A stretch of 64,000 nucleotides of DNA from Aeromonas caviae (GCF_000819785.1 NZ_CDBK01000107.1:1-64000), one strand, 5' to 3'; counted from the stretch's first letter, positions 46,034 through 55,425 are shown. The notes: generated by a model from the sequence alone, not told the origin. Translations and numbers: made by a program.

Positions 46034-46915
46034 ATGAAAAGAGTCATCGGTATTTACAGCGCCCCTCGACAACACTGGGTCGGCGACGGATTCCCGGTTC
46101 GCTCGCTGTTCTCGTATCAGACCCATGGCCGCGCCTTGAGCCCCTTCCTGCTACTGGACAGGGCTGGCCCGGCACATTTCGAGCCCGCCGATCATGCCAG
46201 GGGAGTGGGGGAGCACCCGCACCGTGGCTTCGAGACGGTCACCATCGTCTATGAAGGGGAGGTCGCCCATCGCGACTCGACCGGCCAGGGGGGGATCATC
46301 GGTCCGGGAGACGTGCAGTGGATGACGGCCGCCGCCGGCATCATGCACGACGAGTTCCACTCCCAGGGGTTCACCCGTCGTGGTGGCACCCTCGACATGG
46401 TGCAGCTGTGGGTCAACCTGCCCGCCAAACACAAGATGTCGACGCCCGGTTATCAGGGCATCACCAACGACACCATCCCACAACTGAGCCTCAAGGAGGG
46501 CGATGTGCGGGTGCGCATCATCGCCGGGAACGATGCCGGGTTGCAACAAGGCGAGGTAGAGGGGCCAGCCCGAACCTTCTCGCCCATGAACATCTGGGAT
46601 CTGCGGCTCAAGGGCGGGGCCAGCGTGGTGCTGCCGGCGGTAGCGGGATGGAACAGCGCCTTGGTGGTGCTCAAGGGCTCTCTTATTATCAACGGTCAGG
46701 AGCGCGCGGGCGAAGCACAACTGGTGCTGCTCGATCCCAACGGTGAGGAGTTCATGTTGGAGGCGGAGGGCGAGGCCAGCTTGTTGCTGCTGAGTGGCGA
46801 GCCCATCGATGAACCCATCGTGGGTTATGGCCCCTTTGTCATGAACAGCGAGGCAGAGATCCATCAGGCGATAGATGATTTCAGCAGCGGCCGGTTCGCC
46901 GTCATCGCCCCCTGA
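46034..46915 (+). CDS. Pirin family protein
   Basis: The 293-aa bicupin protein (MKRVIGIYSAPRQHWVGDGF) has the pirin metal site in GEHPHRGFETVTIVYEGEVAHRD split over about residues 56-78 and GDVQWMTAAAGIMHDEFHS near 93-111. Bacterial pirins bind a metal and some act as quercetinase-like dioxygenases or redox-sensing cofactors. AGGAGA precedes the ATG at 46034. Probably controlled by the divergent LysR protein. Confidence 0.93.
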   Translation: MKRVIGIYSAPRQHWVGDGFPVRSLFSYQTHGRALSPFLLLDRAGPAHFEPADHARGVGEHPHRGFETVTIVYEGEVAHRDSTGQGGIIGPGDVQWMTAAAGIMHDEFHSQGFTRRGGTLDMVQLWVNLPAKHKMSTPGYQGITNDTIPQLSLKEGDVRVRIIAGNDAGLQQGEVEGPARTFSPMNIWDLRLKGGASVVLPAVAGWNSALVVLKGSLIINGQERAGEAQLVLLDPNGEEFMLEAEGEASLLLLSGEPIDEPIVGYGPFVMNSEAEIHQAIDDFSSGRFAVIAP

Positions 46916-46933
46916 GACAATCCCGATAAAAAC

Positions 46934-46961
46934 AAAGCGCCTGATGGCGCTTTGCTTTTTT
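46934..46961. terminator. Bidirectional terminator, pirin and YjiH-type genes
   Basis: An 8-bp stem (46934-46941 with 46946-46953) with a TGAT loop, T-rich on both sides. Confidence 0.88.
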
Positions 46962-46972
46962 ATGAGCCCTGG

Positions 46973-48295
46973 TCAACCGAGCCAGCCGAGGGCCAGCGCC
47001 AGCCTGCCGCACAAGGCAGCCAGCAGGATGCCAAGCAGGGTGCGCAGCAGCCAGATCACCACCAGCTGTCCCACGCTCACCGGGATCCGGGTGGCCAGAA
47101 TGCAGGGGATGGAGGCAGAGAAGAAGAGCACCGAGCTGACCGAAACCACGGCCGCGACATAGCGCACCAGCAGGTCGGCATCCTTGAGCAGGATGGCGGG
47201 CAGGAACATCTCGGCCAGACCGGCCGAGAGGGCCTTGGCGGTGGCGAGCGGCTCGCCGAGATCCAGCAGCCAGGTCAGTGGCCAGAGCAGCCAGCCCAGC
47301 AGATCGAACAGGGGAGTGTGCTTTGCCAGCAGCAGGCCCAGCAGACCGACGGACAGTATGGTGGGCACCACGGCAGCGGCCATGTGAAGACCGTCCCTGA
47401 GGTTGTCCTTCAATTGCCGCAGCAGGGGATCTGCCTGGTGGGACTGGGTCAGGCCGCAGGTGAGGGCCGCCTGCCAGCGGCTCATGCCAGCCGGTAGCGG
47501 CTCGTCGGTCTCCCCATGGTGAGCCAGGCGACTGATGGGAGGAACACGCGCCAGGATGGCGGTGATGACGAAAGTGATCACCAGGGTGGACCAGAAGTAG
47601 AAGTTCCAGTGTCCCATCAGGTTGAGGGTCTTGGCCACGATGATCATGAAGGCGGCCGAGACGGTGGAGAAGCCGGTGGCGATGATGACGGCTTCTCGCA
47701 CCGTGTACTTGCCCGCGAGGAAGACCCGGTTGGTGATGAGCAGGCCCACCGAGTAGCTGCCGACGAAAGAGGCGACGGCATCGATGGCGGAGTGACCCGG
47801 CGTGCGCCACAGGGGGCGCATCACAGGTTGCATCAGCACCCCGATGAATTCCAGCAGGCCGAAACCGAGCAGGAAGGTCAGGGCCATGGCGCCGATAGGC
47901 ACGATGAGACCCACAGACATGGCCAGTTTATCGAACAGGAAGGGGAGGCGATCCGGGGTCATCAACCAGGCAGGGCCCCAGTCTGTGACATACAAAATGG
48001 CCAGGGCCAGTCCGAGCAGCTTGAACAGGCTCAATACCCTGTCGATGGGACGGGCGCGCCAGCGGCCATCCAGCAAGGGGGTGATGGCGCCATAGGCGAT
48101 GAGCAAGAGAATGATGGTCAGGGCAAGGGGGCGCTGGGCAATCAGAAAGCCGGCCAGGTGATCCACCACTATGGTGCTGCGCCCGCCAAGCTCGAAGGGA
48201 ACAAAAAAGATGGCGATGCCAAGCAGGCTGGCCAGCAGCAGCTTGATGCCGGCCCCTGATCCTGCCGGTGCAGTGAGCGAGTATTCAGGTTCCAT
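46973..48295 (-). CDS. YjiH-family membrane protein (nucleoside-recognition GATE domain)
   Basis: This 440-aa protein has about ten to eleven membrane helices. It starts at the ATG at 48295, preceded by AAGGAG; an upstream in-frame start is not supported. The segments SYSVGLLITNRVFLAGKYTV and IIATGFSTVSAAFMIIVAKT resemble the nucleoside-recognition (GATE) fold of YjiH and spore maturation SpmA/B-type proteins. E. coli YjiH is an uncharacterised inner-membrane protein often next to a YjiG partner; here one long polypeptide carries both halves and no separate YjiG gene is adjacent. Function unknown. Confidence 0.85.
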   Translation of the reverse strand: MEPEYSLTAPAGSGAGIKLLLASLLGIAIFFVPFELGGRSTIVVDHLAGFLIAQRPLALTIILLLIAYGAITPLLDGRWRARPIDRVLSLFKLLGLALAILYVTDWGPAWLMTPDRLPFLFDKLAMSVGLIVPIGAMALTFLLGFGLLEFIGVLMQPVMRPLWRTPGHSAIDAVASFVGSYSVGLLITNRVFLAGKYTVREAVIIATGFSTVSAAFMIIVAKTLNLMGHWNFYFWSTLVITFVITAILARVPPISRLAHHGETDEPLPAGMSRWQAALTCGLTQSHQADPLLRQLKDNLRDGLHMAAAVVPTILSVGLLGLLLAKHTPLFDLLGWLLWPLTWLLDLGEPLATAKALSAGLAEMFLPAILLKDADLLVRYVAAVVSVSSVLFFSASIPCILATRIPVSVGQLVVIWLLRTLLGILLAALCGRLALALGWLG

Positions 48296-48691
48296 TTTCT
48301 CTCCTTGTGATCCGCATGGTTCAATTCCGTTGAGGGGGATGATTTGTATATACAATATCGTCCGGCGCTCAAAATGGAAACACCAAAGTCACCAAAATGC
48401 AACATGTGAGTCGGTGTGGATGCAGATGACCCCAAGGTTGAAAAGCGTGATCTTGGGGGGAAGAGGGGCCGGGGTGGTGAGGCATCAAGAGGCAAAACAG
48501 GGAGGAAAGCGACCAGCGCCAGGAAAAACATGAGCGGCTATTTACCCTTTCTGGTCATATTCATTCATGGGCCTATATTCATGACTATTTATGAATAAAT
48601 CATAAACCCTTTGTTCATTTGACTACTTTTCGGCTATCCCATTGCAGAGTAAGATGCCTCTTCAATAAAAATAAGAATTAGGAGTTCGGGT
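48296..48691. other. AT-rich divergent intergenic region
   Basis: This 396-nt gap separates the YjiH-type gene from the LuxR-type gene. The last 160 nt are markedly AT-rich and contain repeated ATTCAT/ATGAAT elements (about 48559-48595), including an ATTCAT-8 nt-ATGAAT inverted repeat. A 22-codon frame with a possible ribosome-binding site lies at 48530-48598. Confidence 0.55.
48530..48598 (+). CDS. Possible 22-aa hydrophobic peptide
   Basis: MSGYLPFLVIFIHGPIFMTI followed by two residues is preceded by AGGAAAAAC, a reasonable Shine-Dalgarno at 6 nt. The peptide would be a single membrane helix. No family is recognised and the frame may be chance in AT-rich sequence; its inverted repeat could equally be an operator. 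Confidence 0.22.
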   Translation: MSGYLPFLVIFIHGPIFMTIYE

Positions 48692-49762
48692 GTGAAGGCA
48701 TTAGAGAAAGAAAGGATATCGCCCTATATCAGCCAGTTATACGAGTGCGGTATTAATGATTCTGACATTAAGCTCGTCGTGGACCAATTTCGCGCCGACG
48801 TTTCCTGCAGTTCATCCCTGTTTTTATTGCGGGATGATGACAAGAGCGACGGAATAAAGCTTTTTTCCAGCGGTCTGACCGAGGCCCAGCAGCAGTTTTA
48901 CCTGCAACATCATCGCCAGGATGTGTGGTTCAACCATTACCAGGATAAAGGGTGCAAGGGGATCGTCAGCGCCAACAGCATTTCAAGCTCGGTGGGCCTG
49001 CTGGCAAGTTTCGGCGCCCAATTCGCCGCCGGCGGCGTCTGCCTGGTGAAAGGGCGTGGGCTGAGCAGCCTGTGCAGTTACCGTGGTGCAGCGCAAGATG
49101 ATTTCAGCAGTCGCGACCTCACCTCGCTCTCGGAAATCTATTCCGGACTGGCGGCCTGGAGCCAGCATTATTGGAACTTGCTGGCCCTGGAAACCCAGAA
49201 CTATCAGTTGCAACAGCTGGTGAAAAACCATAATAAGCCCAGCGCCATCATAGACGACAAGGGGCATATTCATTATTCCAATGTGGCCTTCAACCGTATC
49301 GCCGATGAAAATGTGGAATTGCGGGCCATCAATGGCATTTTCTCTTTGCAGAATAAGGAGCAGCAACGCCAGCTCAAGGAGATCCTCAATGGCTTTGCCT
49401 ATTTGCTGCCCGGCGCCAGCGCCTATATGTCCATTCCCCGTCAGCCTAACCTGCGTCCGCTGCTGGTCCAATGCACCCTGATGAGCGGACTCAGCCGCTT
49501 TGAACGCTATGTGGAAGTGGTGCTGCGTGACCCCGAGCACGCCTTCAACCCCGACATCGAAGCGCTGGCCAGCCTCTATCCCCTCACCATTGGCGAGAAG
49601 GAGCTGCTGGTGCTGATGAGCAAGGGTTACAGCAGCAACGACATCGCGGAGCTGCGCGGTGTCAAGGTGGAAACTGTGCGCTCCACCCTGAAAGGGGTGT
49701 TCAAGAAGACCGACTGCCACAGCCAGAACGAGCTCTTGCTCTTGCTGCAATCCATCTCCTGA
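48692..49762 (+). CDS. LuxR-type helix-turn-helix transcriptional regulator
   Basis: The 356-aa protein starts at a GTG with AGGAG 7 nt upstream. Its C-terminal 60 residues (about 295-356) are a LuxR/GerE DNA-binding domain: LTIGEKELLVLMSKGYSSND, then IAELRGVKVETVRSTLKGVF and KKTDCHSQNELLLLLQ. The N-terminal 170 residues are not recognised. Residues about 175-290 (NKPSAIIDDKGHIHYSNVAF) look like a PAS fold. No receiver domain and no acyl-homoserine-lactone site is evident. The AT-rich promoter region and higher AT content than neighbours hint at acquisition or silencing. Targets are unknown; the flanking CBS protein or YjiH-type gene are candidates. Confidence 0.85.
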   Translation: MKALEKERISPYISQLYECGINDSDIKLVVDQFRADVSCSSSLFLLRDDDKSDGIKLFSSGLTEAQQQFYLQHHRQDVWFNHYQDKGCKGIVSANSISSSVGLLASFGAQFAAGGVCLVKGRGLSSLCSYRGAAQDDFSSRDLTSLSEIYSGLAAWSQHYWNLLALETQNYQLQQLVKNHNKPSAIIDDKGHIHYSNVAFNRIADENVELRAINGIFSLQNKEQQRQLKEILNGFAYLLPGASAYMSIPRQPNLRPLLVQCTLMSGLSRFERYVEVVLRDPEHAFNPDIEALASLYPLTIGEKELLVLMSKGYSSNDIAELRGVKVETVRSTLKGVFKKTDCHSQNELLLLLQSIS

Positions 49763-49845
49763 TCCATGCGGACTATGCTTGGAGTGAGCCGGACATAGTG
49801 CCCGGCTCTTGCCTCCCCTCGGGAGGCTCGTTGGGGGAAAGCGTC

Positions 49846-50268
49846 ATGGAATCACTCAAAGCAAAGGACTACATGCAGACCAAGCCCATCACCTTCAGCG
49901 CAGAGATGATGGTACAGGCGGCGGTGGAAAAATTTCTCAACAGTCATCAGTTGGGCGGCCCCGTAGTGGACAGCCAGGGACATCTGATTGGCTGGGTCTC
50001 CGAGCAGGATTGCATTGCCGTCATGCTCAAGGAGGCCTACCACTGTGAACAGGTGGCCCAGGTCAGGGATGTGATGCGCAAGGAGGTGCTGGCAGTCGGC
50101 CCCGACACCAGCATCCTGGATCTGGCGGAGATGATGATGGGTCAAAAGCCCAAGATCTATCCTGTGGTGGAGGAGGGGCGCCTGCTCGGGGTCATCAACC
50201 GCCACAATGTGATGCAGGCCATCCACGCCCAGCTTGGCACCTGTTTCGTGCATCAGGCCAGAGTCTAA
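49846..50268 (+). CDS. CBS-domain protein
   Basis: The 140-aa protein consists of two CBS motifs: residues about 8-62 (YMQTKPITFSAEMMVQAAVE, GGPVVDSQGHLIGWVSEQDC) and about 75-130 (MRKEVLAVGPDTSILDLAEM, KIYPVVEEGRLLGVINRHNV). A CBS pair binds adenosine nucleotides such as AMP, ATP or SAM. With no catalytic domain it is probably a free sensor or regulator of a partner protein. GGGGGAAAG precedes the ATG at 49846. It is 83 nt from the LuxR-type gene and has its own terminator. Confidence 0.88.
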   Translation: MESLKAKDYMQTKPITFSAEMMVQAAVEKFLNSHQLGGPVVDSQGHLIGWVSEQDCIAVMLKEAYHCEQVAQVRDVMRKEVLAVGPDTSILDLAEMMMGQKPKIYPVVEEGRLLGVINRHNVMQAIHAQLGTCFVHQARV

Positions 50269-50290
50269 ACGGTGTTGTCTGGTTGTTTTC

Positions 50291-50318
50291 AAAGAGCAGG
50301 CTCCGGCCTGCTCTTTTC
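50291..50318 (+). terminator. Terminator of the CBS-protein gene
   Basis: A 10-bp stem (50291-50300 with 50307-50316) with a CTCCGG loop and a TTTT end. Confidence 0.85.
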
Positions 50319-50457
50319 ATCCGTGACGGTCATGACGCCTCCGGCTTGATGTGCTGGCGCGGCGCTTTAAGGCTTGCACCGCCCAGCCTCGCTCTTTAGG
50401 ATCTCCCCCAGCTATCGATATGGCCCTTGATGGGCACTCTTTTAAGGAATTCGTACC

Positions 50458-53400
50458 TTGTCTCTCTCTATCGAGGCGCTGCGCCGCCGTCTTACCGCCT
50501 GCATGAATCTCGACGCCCGCCGTCTCTCCAGTCGACTGCACGGGGTCAAGAAGCTGCCGGAAGCCAAGCAGGCTGCCGTGCTCGAGACCATCGCCGCTGA
50601 CCTGGATGTGGCACAGGCGCGCTATCAGTCCCGTCTGGCGGGCGTGCCCAAGGTCACCTATCCGGACAATCTGCCAGTCAGCCAGAAGCAGGGGGAGATC
50701 GCCAAAGCCATTGAAGAGCATCAAGTGGTGATCATCGCCGGCGAAACCGGTTCGGGCAAAACCACCCAGATCCCCAAGATCTGTCTGGCGCTCGGGCGTG
50801 GGGTCAAGGGCTTCATCGGCCACACCCAGCCGCGCCGTCTGGCGGCCCGTACCGTCGCAGCCCGCATCGCCGAGGAGATGGAGTCCGAGCTTGGCCACTA
50901 CGTGGGTTACAAGGTGCGCTTTACCGATCAGGTGAGCGAGCAGACCCACATCAAGCTGATGACCGACGGTATCCTGCTGGCGGAGATCCAGAACGACCGG
51001 ATGCTCACCCAGTACGACACCATCATCATCGATGAGGCCCACGAGCGCAGCCTCAACATCGACTTCATCCTGGGCTATCTCAAGCAACTGCTGCCCAAAC
51101 GCCCCGATCTCAAGGTGATCATCACCTCGGCCACTATCGACCCGCAACGTTTCTCCCGCCATTTCAACAAGGCGCCGGTGATCGAGGTCTCTGGCCGCAC
51201 CTACCCGGTGGAGGTGCGCTACCGCCCGCTCGTCAGTGATAAAAGCGAAGGGCTGGAGGAGCGCGACGAACTGCAGGGGATCTTCGATGCGGTGGAAGAG
51301 CTGGCACGCGAAGGGCTGGGTGACATCCTCATCTTCATGAACGGCGAGCGGGAGATCCGCGATACCGCCGATGCTCTGCGCAAGCTCAACCTGCGCGATA
51401 CCGAGGTGCTGCCGCTCTACGCCCGCCTCTCCAATGCCGAGCAGAACAAGGTGTTCCAGCAACATGCCGGGCGGCGCATCGTGCTGGCCACCAACGTGGC
51501 GGAGACCTCGCTGACGGTGCCGGGCATTCGCTACGTCATCGATCCGGGCACCGCCCGCATCAGCCGCTACTCCTGGCGCACCAAGGTACAGCGCCTGCCC
51601 ATCGAGCCGGTCTCCCAGGCCAGCGCCAACCAGCGTAAAGGGCGCTGCGGTCGGGTGGCGGATGGTATCTGTATCCGCCTCTACTCGGAGGAGGATTTCA
51701 ATAGCCGTCCCGCCTTTACCGACCCCGAGATCCTGCGCACCAACCTGGCATCGGTCATCCTGCAGATGCTGGCGCTCGGCCTTGGCAATATGGAGGCGTT
51801 CCCCTTCGTCGAGCCACCTGAGTCACGCCATATCAAGGACGGTCTGACCCTCTTGAAAGAGCTGGAGGCGGTGCGCGAGCTGCCCGCCACCGGCGATCGC
51901 GAAGCCAAGCTGCAGCTGACCGAGACCGGTCGCCAGCTCTCGCGCATCCCCCTTGATCCGCGTCTGGCCAAGATGGTGATCAGCGCAGCGCAGACCGGCT
52001 GCCTGAGTGAGGTGATGGTGATCACCGCCGCCCTCAGCATTCAGGATCCCCGCGAGCGGCCCATGGAGAAGAAGCAGGCCGCCGACGAGCAGCACAGACG
52101 CTTTGAAGACAAGGATTCCGACTTCCTCGCTTTTGTTAACCTCTGGAACTATCTGAAAGAGCAGCAGGATCTCCTTGGCAGCAACCCGTTTCGCCGCATT
52201 TGCCAGAAGGAGTTTCTCTCCTACCTGCGGGTGCGCGAGTGGCAGGACATTCACTTCCAACTGCGCCAGACGGTCAAAGAGCTGGGCTTCAAGGCCAACC
52301 AGGAACCGGCAGACTTCAAGACGGTGCACTGTGCGCTCTTGACCGGTCTTTTGAGCCATATCGGCAACAAGGATCTGGAAAAGCCCGAATTCCTCGGGGC
52401 CCGCAATGGCCGCTTCCACCTCTTCCCGGCCTCGGGTCTGTTCAAGAAGCCGCCCAAGTGGGTGATGGCCGCCGAGCTGGTGGAGACCTCGCGCCTCTAC
52501 GCCCGCATCAACGCCAAGATTGAACCGGAGTGGGTGGAGCCGCTGGCGGGGCACCTCATCAAGCTGCACCACAGCGACCCTCACTGGTCGAAGAAAAACG
52601 GTGCCGTGATGGCCAAGGAGAAGGTGACCCTCTATGGTCTGACTTTGGTCAACGAGCGCACCATCAACTTCAGCCGCATCGATCCGGCGCTGTGCCGCGA
52701 GCTCTTCATCCGCCGCGCGCTGGTGGAGGGGGATTTCGAGACCCGCCACCGTTTCTTCAGCGATAACCGCAAGCTCCTGGCCGAGGTAGAGGCGCTGGAG
52801 CACAAGTCCCGCCGGCGCGACATTCTGGTGGATGATGAGGACTTGTTCCGCTTCTACGATGCCCGTTTGCCGGAAGATGTGATTTCCGCCCGTCACTTCG
52901 ACAAGTGGTGGAAAGAGGCGCAAAAGCGGGATCCCGAGCTGCTCAACTTCGAAAAAGAGATGTTGATGAAGGGGGATGCGGCCCACATCAGCGATCTCGA
53001 CTACCCCAACTTCTGGCAGCAGGGGCGCCTCAAGCTGAAATTGACCTACCAGTTTGAGCCGGGGGAGGCGGCGGACGGCGTCACCCTGCATATCCCGCTG
53101 CCGCTCCTGAACCAGGTGGAGGTGAAGGGGTTCGAGTGGCTGATCCCGGGCCTGCGTCACGAACTGCTGGTTGCCCTCATCAAGTCGATGCCAAAGCCCA
53201 TGCGCAAGAACTTCGTGCCGGCCCCCAACTATGCCGATGCGCTGCTCGCCAGCATCAACCCCGAGCAGGGGCCGCTCTTGGACGAGATGGAGCGCCAGCT
53301 GCGCCGCATGACTGGCGTGACCGTGCCCCGTGAATCCTGGGATTGGGCTGCGGTGCCCGATCACCTGAAACTCACCTTCCGGGTGGTGGACGACAAGCAC

Positions 53401-54357
53401 AAGAAGGTGGCGGAAGGCAAGGATCTGGAGGCATTGAAAGAGTCGCTGCGCGGCAAGGTGCAGGAGACCCTGTCGCAAGTGGCGGACGACGATATCGAGC
53501 AGTCTGGCCTCACCCTGTGGAGCTTTGGCGAGCTGCCCCAGGAGTACAGTCAGAAGCGCGGTGGGTTCGAGGTGAAAGCCTATCCGGCCCTGGTGGATCA
53601 GAAGGATTCGGTCGCCATCCAGCTGGTGGAGAGTCCGGTGGTGCAGCAGCAGCTGATGTGGGCTGGCCAGCGTCGGCTGGTGCTGCTCAACGTGCCATCT
53701 CCCATCAAGTACCTGCAGGAAAAGCTGCCCAACAAGGCCAAGCTCGGGCTCTATTTCAACCCGTTTGGCAAGGTGGCCGAGCTGATTGACGACTGCATCG
53801 CCTGTGGCTGTGACAAGCTGATTGAGCAGCACGGCGGCATGGCGTGGGACGAAGCCGGCTTTGAGGCGCTCAAGGAGTATGTCCGCGCCGAGCTCAACGA
53901 TGCGGTGGTGGAGGTTGCCAAGCAGGTGGAAGCCGTGCTGACCCTCTCCCATGAGATCAAGAAACGGCTCAAGGGCAAGATGCAGCTCGACACTGCCTTT
54001 GCCATGTCGGACATCCAGCAGCAGCTCGGCAACCTCATTCACAAGGGCTTTGTCACCGAGACCGGCTGGCAACGGCTGCCTGACTTGCTGCGCTACCTGC
54101 GGGCCATCGAGCGGCGCCTCGAGAAGCTCGCCATCGATCCCAACCGGGATCGGGTCTACATGCTCAAGGTGCACAGCGTGGAGTCGGAGTACAAGGCACT
54201 GCTCGCCAAGATCCCCAAATCCCAGCTTATTCCCACCGAGGTGGCCAATATTCGCTGGATGATCGAGGAGCTGAGAGTCTCCTTCTTCGCCCAGCAACTG
54301 GGGACGCCATACCCCATCTCGGATAAACGGGTGCAGAGCGCCATTGCCCAGTGCTAA
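50458..54357 (+). CDS. hrpA: ATP-dependent RNA helicase HrpA
   Basis: HrpA, 1299 aa, matches the E. coli length (about 1300). It is a DEAH-box helicase that acts in mRNA processing and rescue of stalled or collided ribosomes. Walker A IIAGETGSGKTTQIPK is near residues 90-105, DEAH in TIIIDEAHERSLNIDF near 196, motif III ITSATID, motif VI QRKGRCGRVADG near 391-402, then the HA2, OB-fold and the long C-terminal DUF3418 region. The start is a TTG at 50458, nine nt after AAGGA; no ATG lies nearby. Monocistronic or cotranscribed with the LysM-like gene 71 nt downstream. Confidence 0.95.
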   Translation: MSLSIEALRRRLTACMNLDARRLSSRLHGVKKLPEAKQAAVLETIAADLDVAQARYQSRLAGVPKVTYPDNLPVSQKQGEIAKAIEEHQVVIIAGETGSGKTTQIPKICLALGRGVKGFIGHTQPRRLAARTVAARIAEEMESELGHYVGYKVRFTDQVSEQTHIKLMTDGILLAEIQNDRMLTQYDTIIIDEAHERSLNIDFILGYLKQLLPKRPDLKVIITSATIDPQRFSRHFNKAPVIEVSGRTYPVEVRYRPLVSDKSEGLEERDELQGIFDAVEELAREGLGDILIFMNGEREIRDTADALRKLNLRDTEVLPLYARLSNAEQNKVFQQHAGRRIVLATNVAETSLTVPGIRYVIDPGTARISRYSWRTKVQRLPIEPVSQASANQRKGRCGRVADGICIRLYSEEDFNSRPAFTDPEILRTNLASVILQMLALGLGNMEAFPFVEPPESRHIKDGLTLLKELEAVRELPATGDREAKLQLTETGRQLSRIPLDPRLAKMVISAAQTGCLSEVMVITAALSIQDPRERPMEKKQAADEQHRRFEDKDSDFLAFVNLWNYLKEQQDLLGSNPFRRICQKEFLSYLRVREWQDIHFQLRQTVKELGFKANQEPADFKTVHCALLTGLLSHIGNKDLEKPEFLGARNGRFHLFPASGLFKKPPKWVMAAELVETSRLYARINAKIEPEWVEPLAGHLIKLHHSDPHWSKKNGAVMAKEKVTLYGLTLVNERTINFSRIDPALCRELFIRRALVEGDFETRHRFFSDNRKLLAEVEALEHKSRRRDILVDDEDLFRFYDARLPEDVISARHFDKWWKEAQKRDPELLNFEKEMLMKGDAAHISDLDYPNFWQQGRLKLKLTYQFEPGEAADGVTLHIPLPLLNQVEVKGFEWLIPGLRHELLVALIKSMPKPMRKNFVPAPNYADALLASINPEQGPLLDEMERQLRRMTGVTVPRESWDWAAVPDHLKLTFRVVDDKHKKVAEGKDLEALKESLRGKVQETLSQVADDDIEQSGLTLWSFGELPQEYSQKRGGFEVKAYPALVDQKDSVAIQLVESPVVQQQLMWAGQRRLVLLNVPSPIKYLQEKLPNKAKLGLYFNPFGKVAELIDDCIACGCDKLIEQHGGMAWDEAGFEALKEYVRAELNDAVVEVAKQVEAVLTLSHEIKKRLKGKMQLDTAFAMSDIQQQLGNLIHKGFVTETGWQRLPDLLRYLRAIERRLEKLAIDPNRDRVYMLKVHSVESEYKALLAKIPKSQLIPTEVANIRWMIEELRVSFFAQQLGTPYPISDKRVQSAIAQC

Positions 54358-54428
54358 GCTGCTATCTATCTGTTTTCTGAGCCATAGTGTGAAAGCAACG
54401 GGACGCCAAAGGGAAGGGAGGCCGTCAT

Positions 54429-55262
54429 ATGCTGGGGATCTGGTTGGGGGTGGCACTGGTCAACATCAGCGGGTATCAACCCATTGCGGAACAAACCTGG
54501 GTGCAGCTCAACCCGGAGTACTATCCGGTGCAGCGCCCCGTGCCGCCCATTTTTGCGGCCTGGCGGGGCAATCAGTTTCCCCCTCTTGAACAGAGAAAGA
54601 AGAACGGCCGCTGGCAGATCCTCTTTCCTGCCCGGCTGGTGCCCCCCTTCGATCTGTTCGAAGGGGAGGCCCAGCTCTCCAAGGCTTACCTGGCCAGGCT
54701 AAAGCGCATCGATGAGATGGCCTATGGCATGGCTCCCCACCAATCAGTACCGCACACCGCCTCCTCGGCCCCCTCGTTCGAAGTCCCGGGCGCAGTCGCC
54801 TTTGTCGCCGAGTTCTCCCTGCCCCGGGATAGGAAAGCGCGGATGCCCCTGGAGGAGCCCTTGCTCGCACGGCTGGGGGGGCAGGGAGTCCCCACCCAGG
54901 CTTTGGCAAGACAGGGGGATGCGCAGCCCATGGCCGCCACAGGGTCTGCCCCTGAGCCGACGACCCTGACTCTTTCCGCCACGGCGGCAGGGGAGGCATC
55001 GCGGGTTTGTCATCAGGTGGCGGCGGGAGAGACCCTGTGGCGTATCGCAAGCCAGCTTCAGTCAAAAGAGGCCGGCGGTTCGGATACTTACAGCTATCTG
55101 CTGGCGCTGGTACAGGAAAATCGTGACAGGATGGTCAAAGGAATCCGGGTGCAGGCCGGGCTGCGCCTCTATTGCCCCACAGCGCAGACTCTGGCGCAAT
55201 TCGATGCCCTGAGCCCGGCCCAGCGACAGCAGCAGTTTGCCCGTCTGGAGCAGGGGCGTTAG
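54429..55262 (+). CDS. FimV/LysM-like protein of unknown function
   Basis: This 277-aa protein has a short hydrophobic start (MLGIWLGVALVNISGYQPIA), a region of no recognised fold (about 20-110), a Pro/Ala/Gly-rich linker (about 110-190) and a C-terminal LysM-like domain (about 195-250: CHQVAAGETLWRIASQLQSK, then SYLLALVQENRDRMVKGIRV and QAGLRLYCP). That arrangement of GETLWRIA with a following ALxxxN segment is typical of the peptidoglycan-binding domain of FimV-like proteins. A periplasmic, membrane-anchored location is inferred. AAGGGAGG lies 8 nt upstream of the ATG. Not named. Confidence 0.75.
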   Translation: MLGIWLGVALVNISGYQPIAEQTWVQLNPEYYPVQRPVPPIFAAWRGNQFPPLEQRKKNGRWQILFPARLVPPFDLFEGEAQLSKAYLARLKRIDEMAYGMAPHQSVPHTASSAPSFEVPGAVAFVAEFSLPRDRKARMPLEEPLLARLGGQGVPTQALARQGDAQPMAATGSAPEPTTLTLSATAAGEASRVCHQVAAGETLWRIASQLQSKEAGGSDTYSYLLALVQENRDRMVKGIRVQAGLRLYCPTAQTLAQFDALSPAQRQQQFARLEQGR

Positions 55263-55324
55263 GGGATGGCGAGAGGCGTGGTGGAGTGCCTCTTGGCCAA
55301 AGAGGAGTGACGCGGGTTCTTTCC

Positions 55325-55353
55325 TTGTATCCCCTCCGGGCCCGTGCTAGTAT
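55325..55353 (+). promoter_or_regulatory. Sigma-70-type promoter of rplY
   Basis: TTGTAT (55325-55330) and TAGTAT (55348-55353) are spaced by 17 nt; the predicted transcript would have a leader of about 65 nt before rplY. Confidence 0.65.
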
Positions 55354-55425
55354 TCGCGCTCGTTTTGCGAGGTGCTGACCGGTCGCAGTCAACACCATAC
55401 ATTCATCTTAAAAGAGATAATCACT

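Noticed and set aside
49786-49808. Short inverted repeat between the LuxR-type and CBS genes
   Set aside because: A 7-bp stem with a 9-nt loop and no T tract; too weak to call a terminator.
51823-54456. 877-codon frame antisense to hrpA
   Set aside because: Shadow of hrpA; translation is rich in Leu, His and Val with no family pattern.
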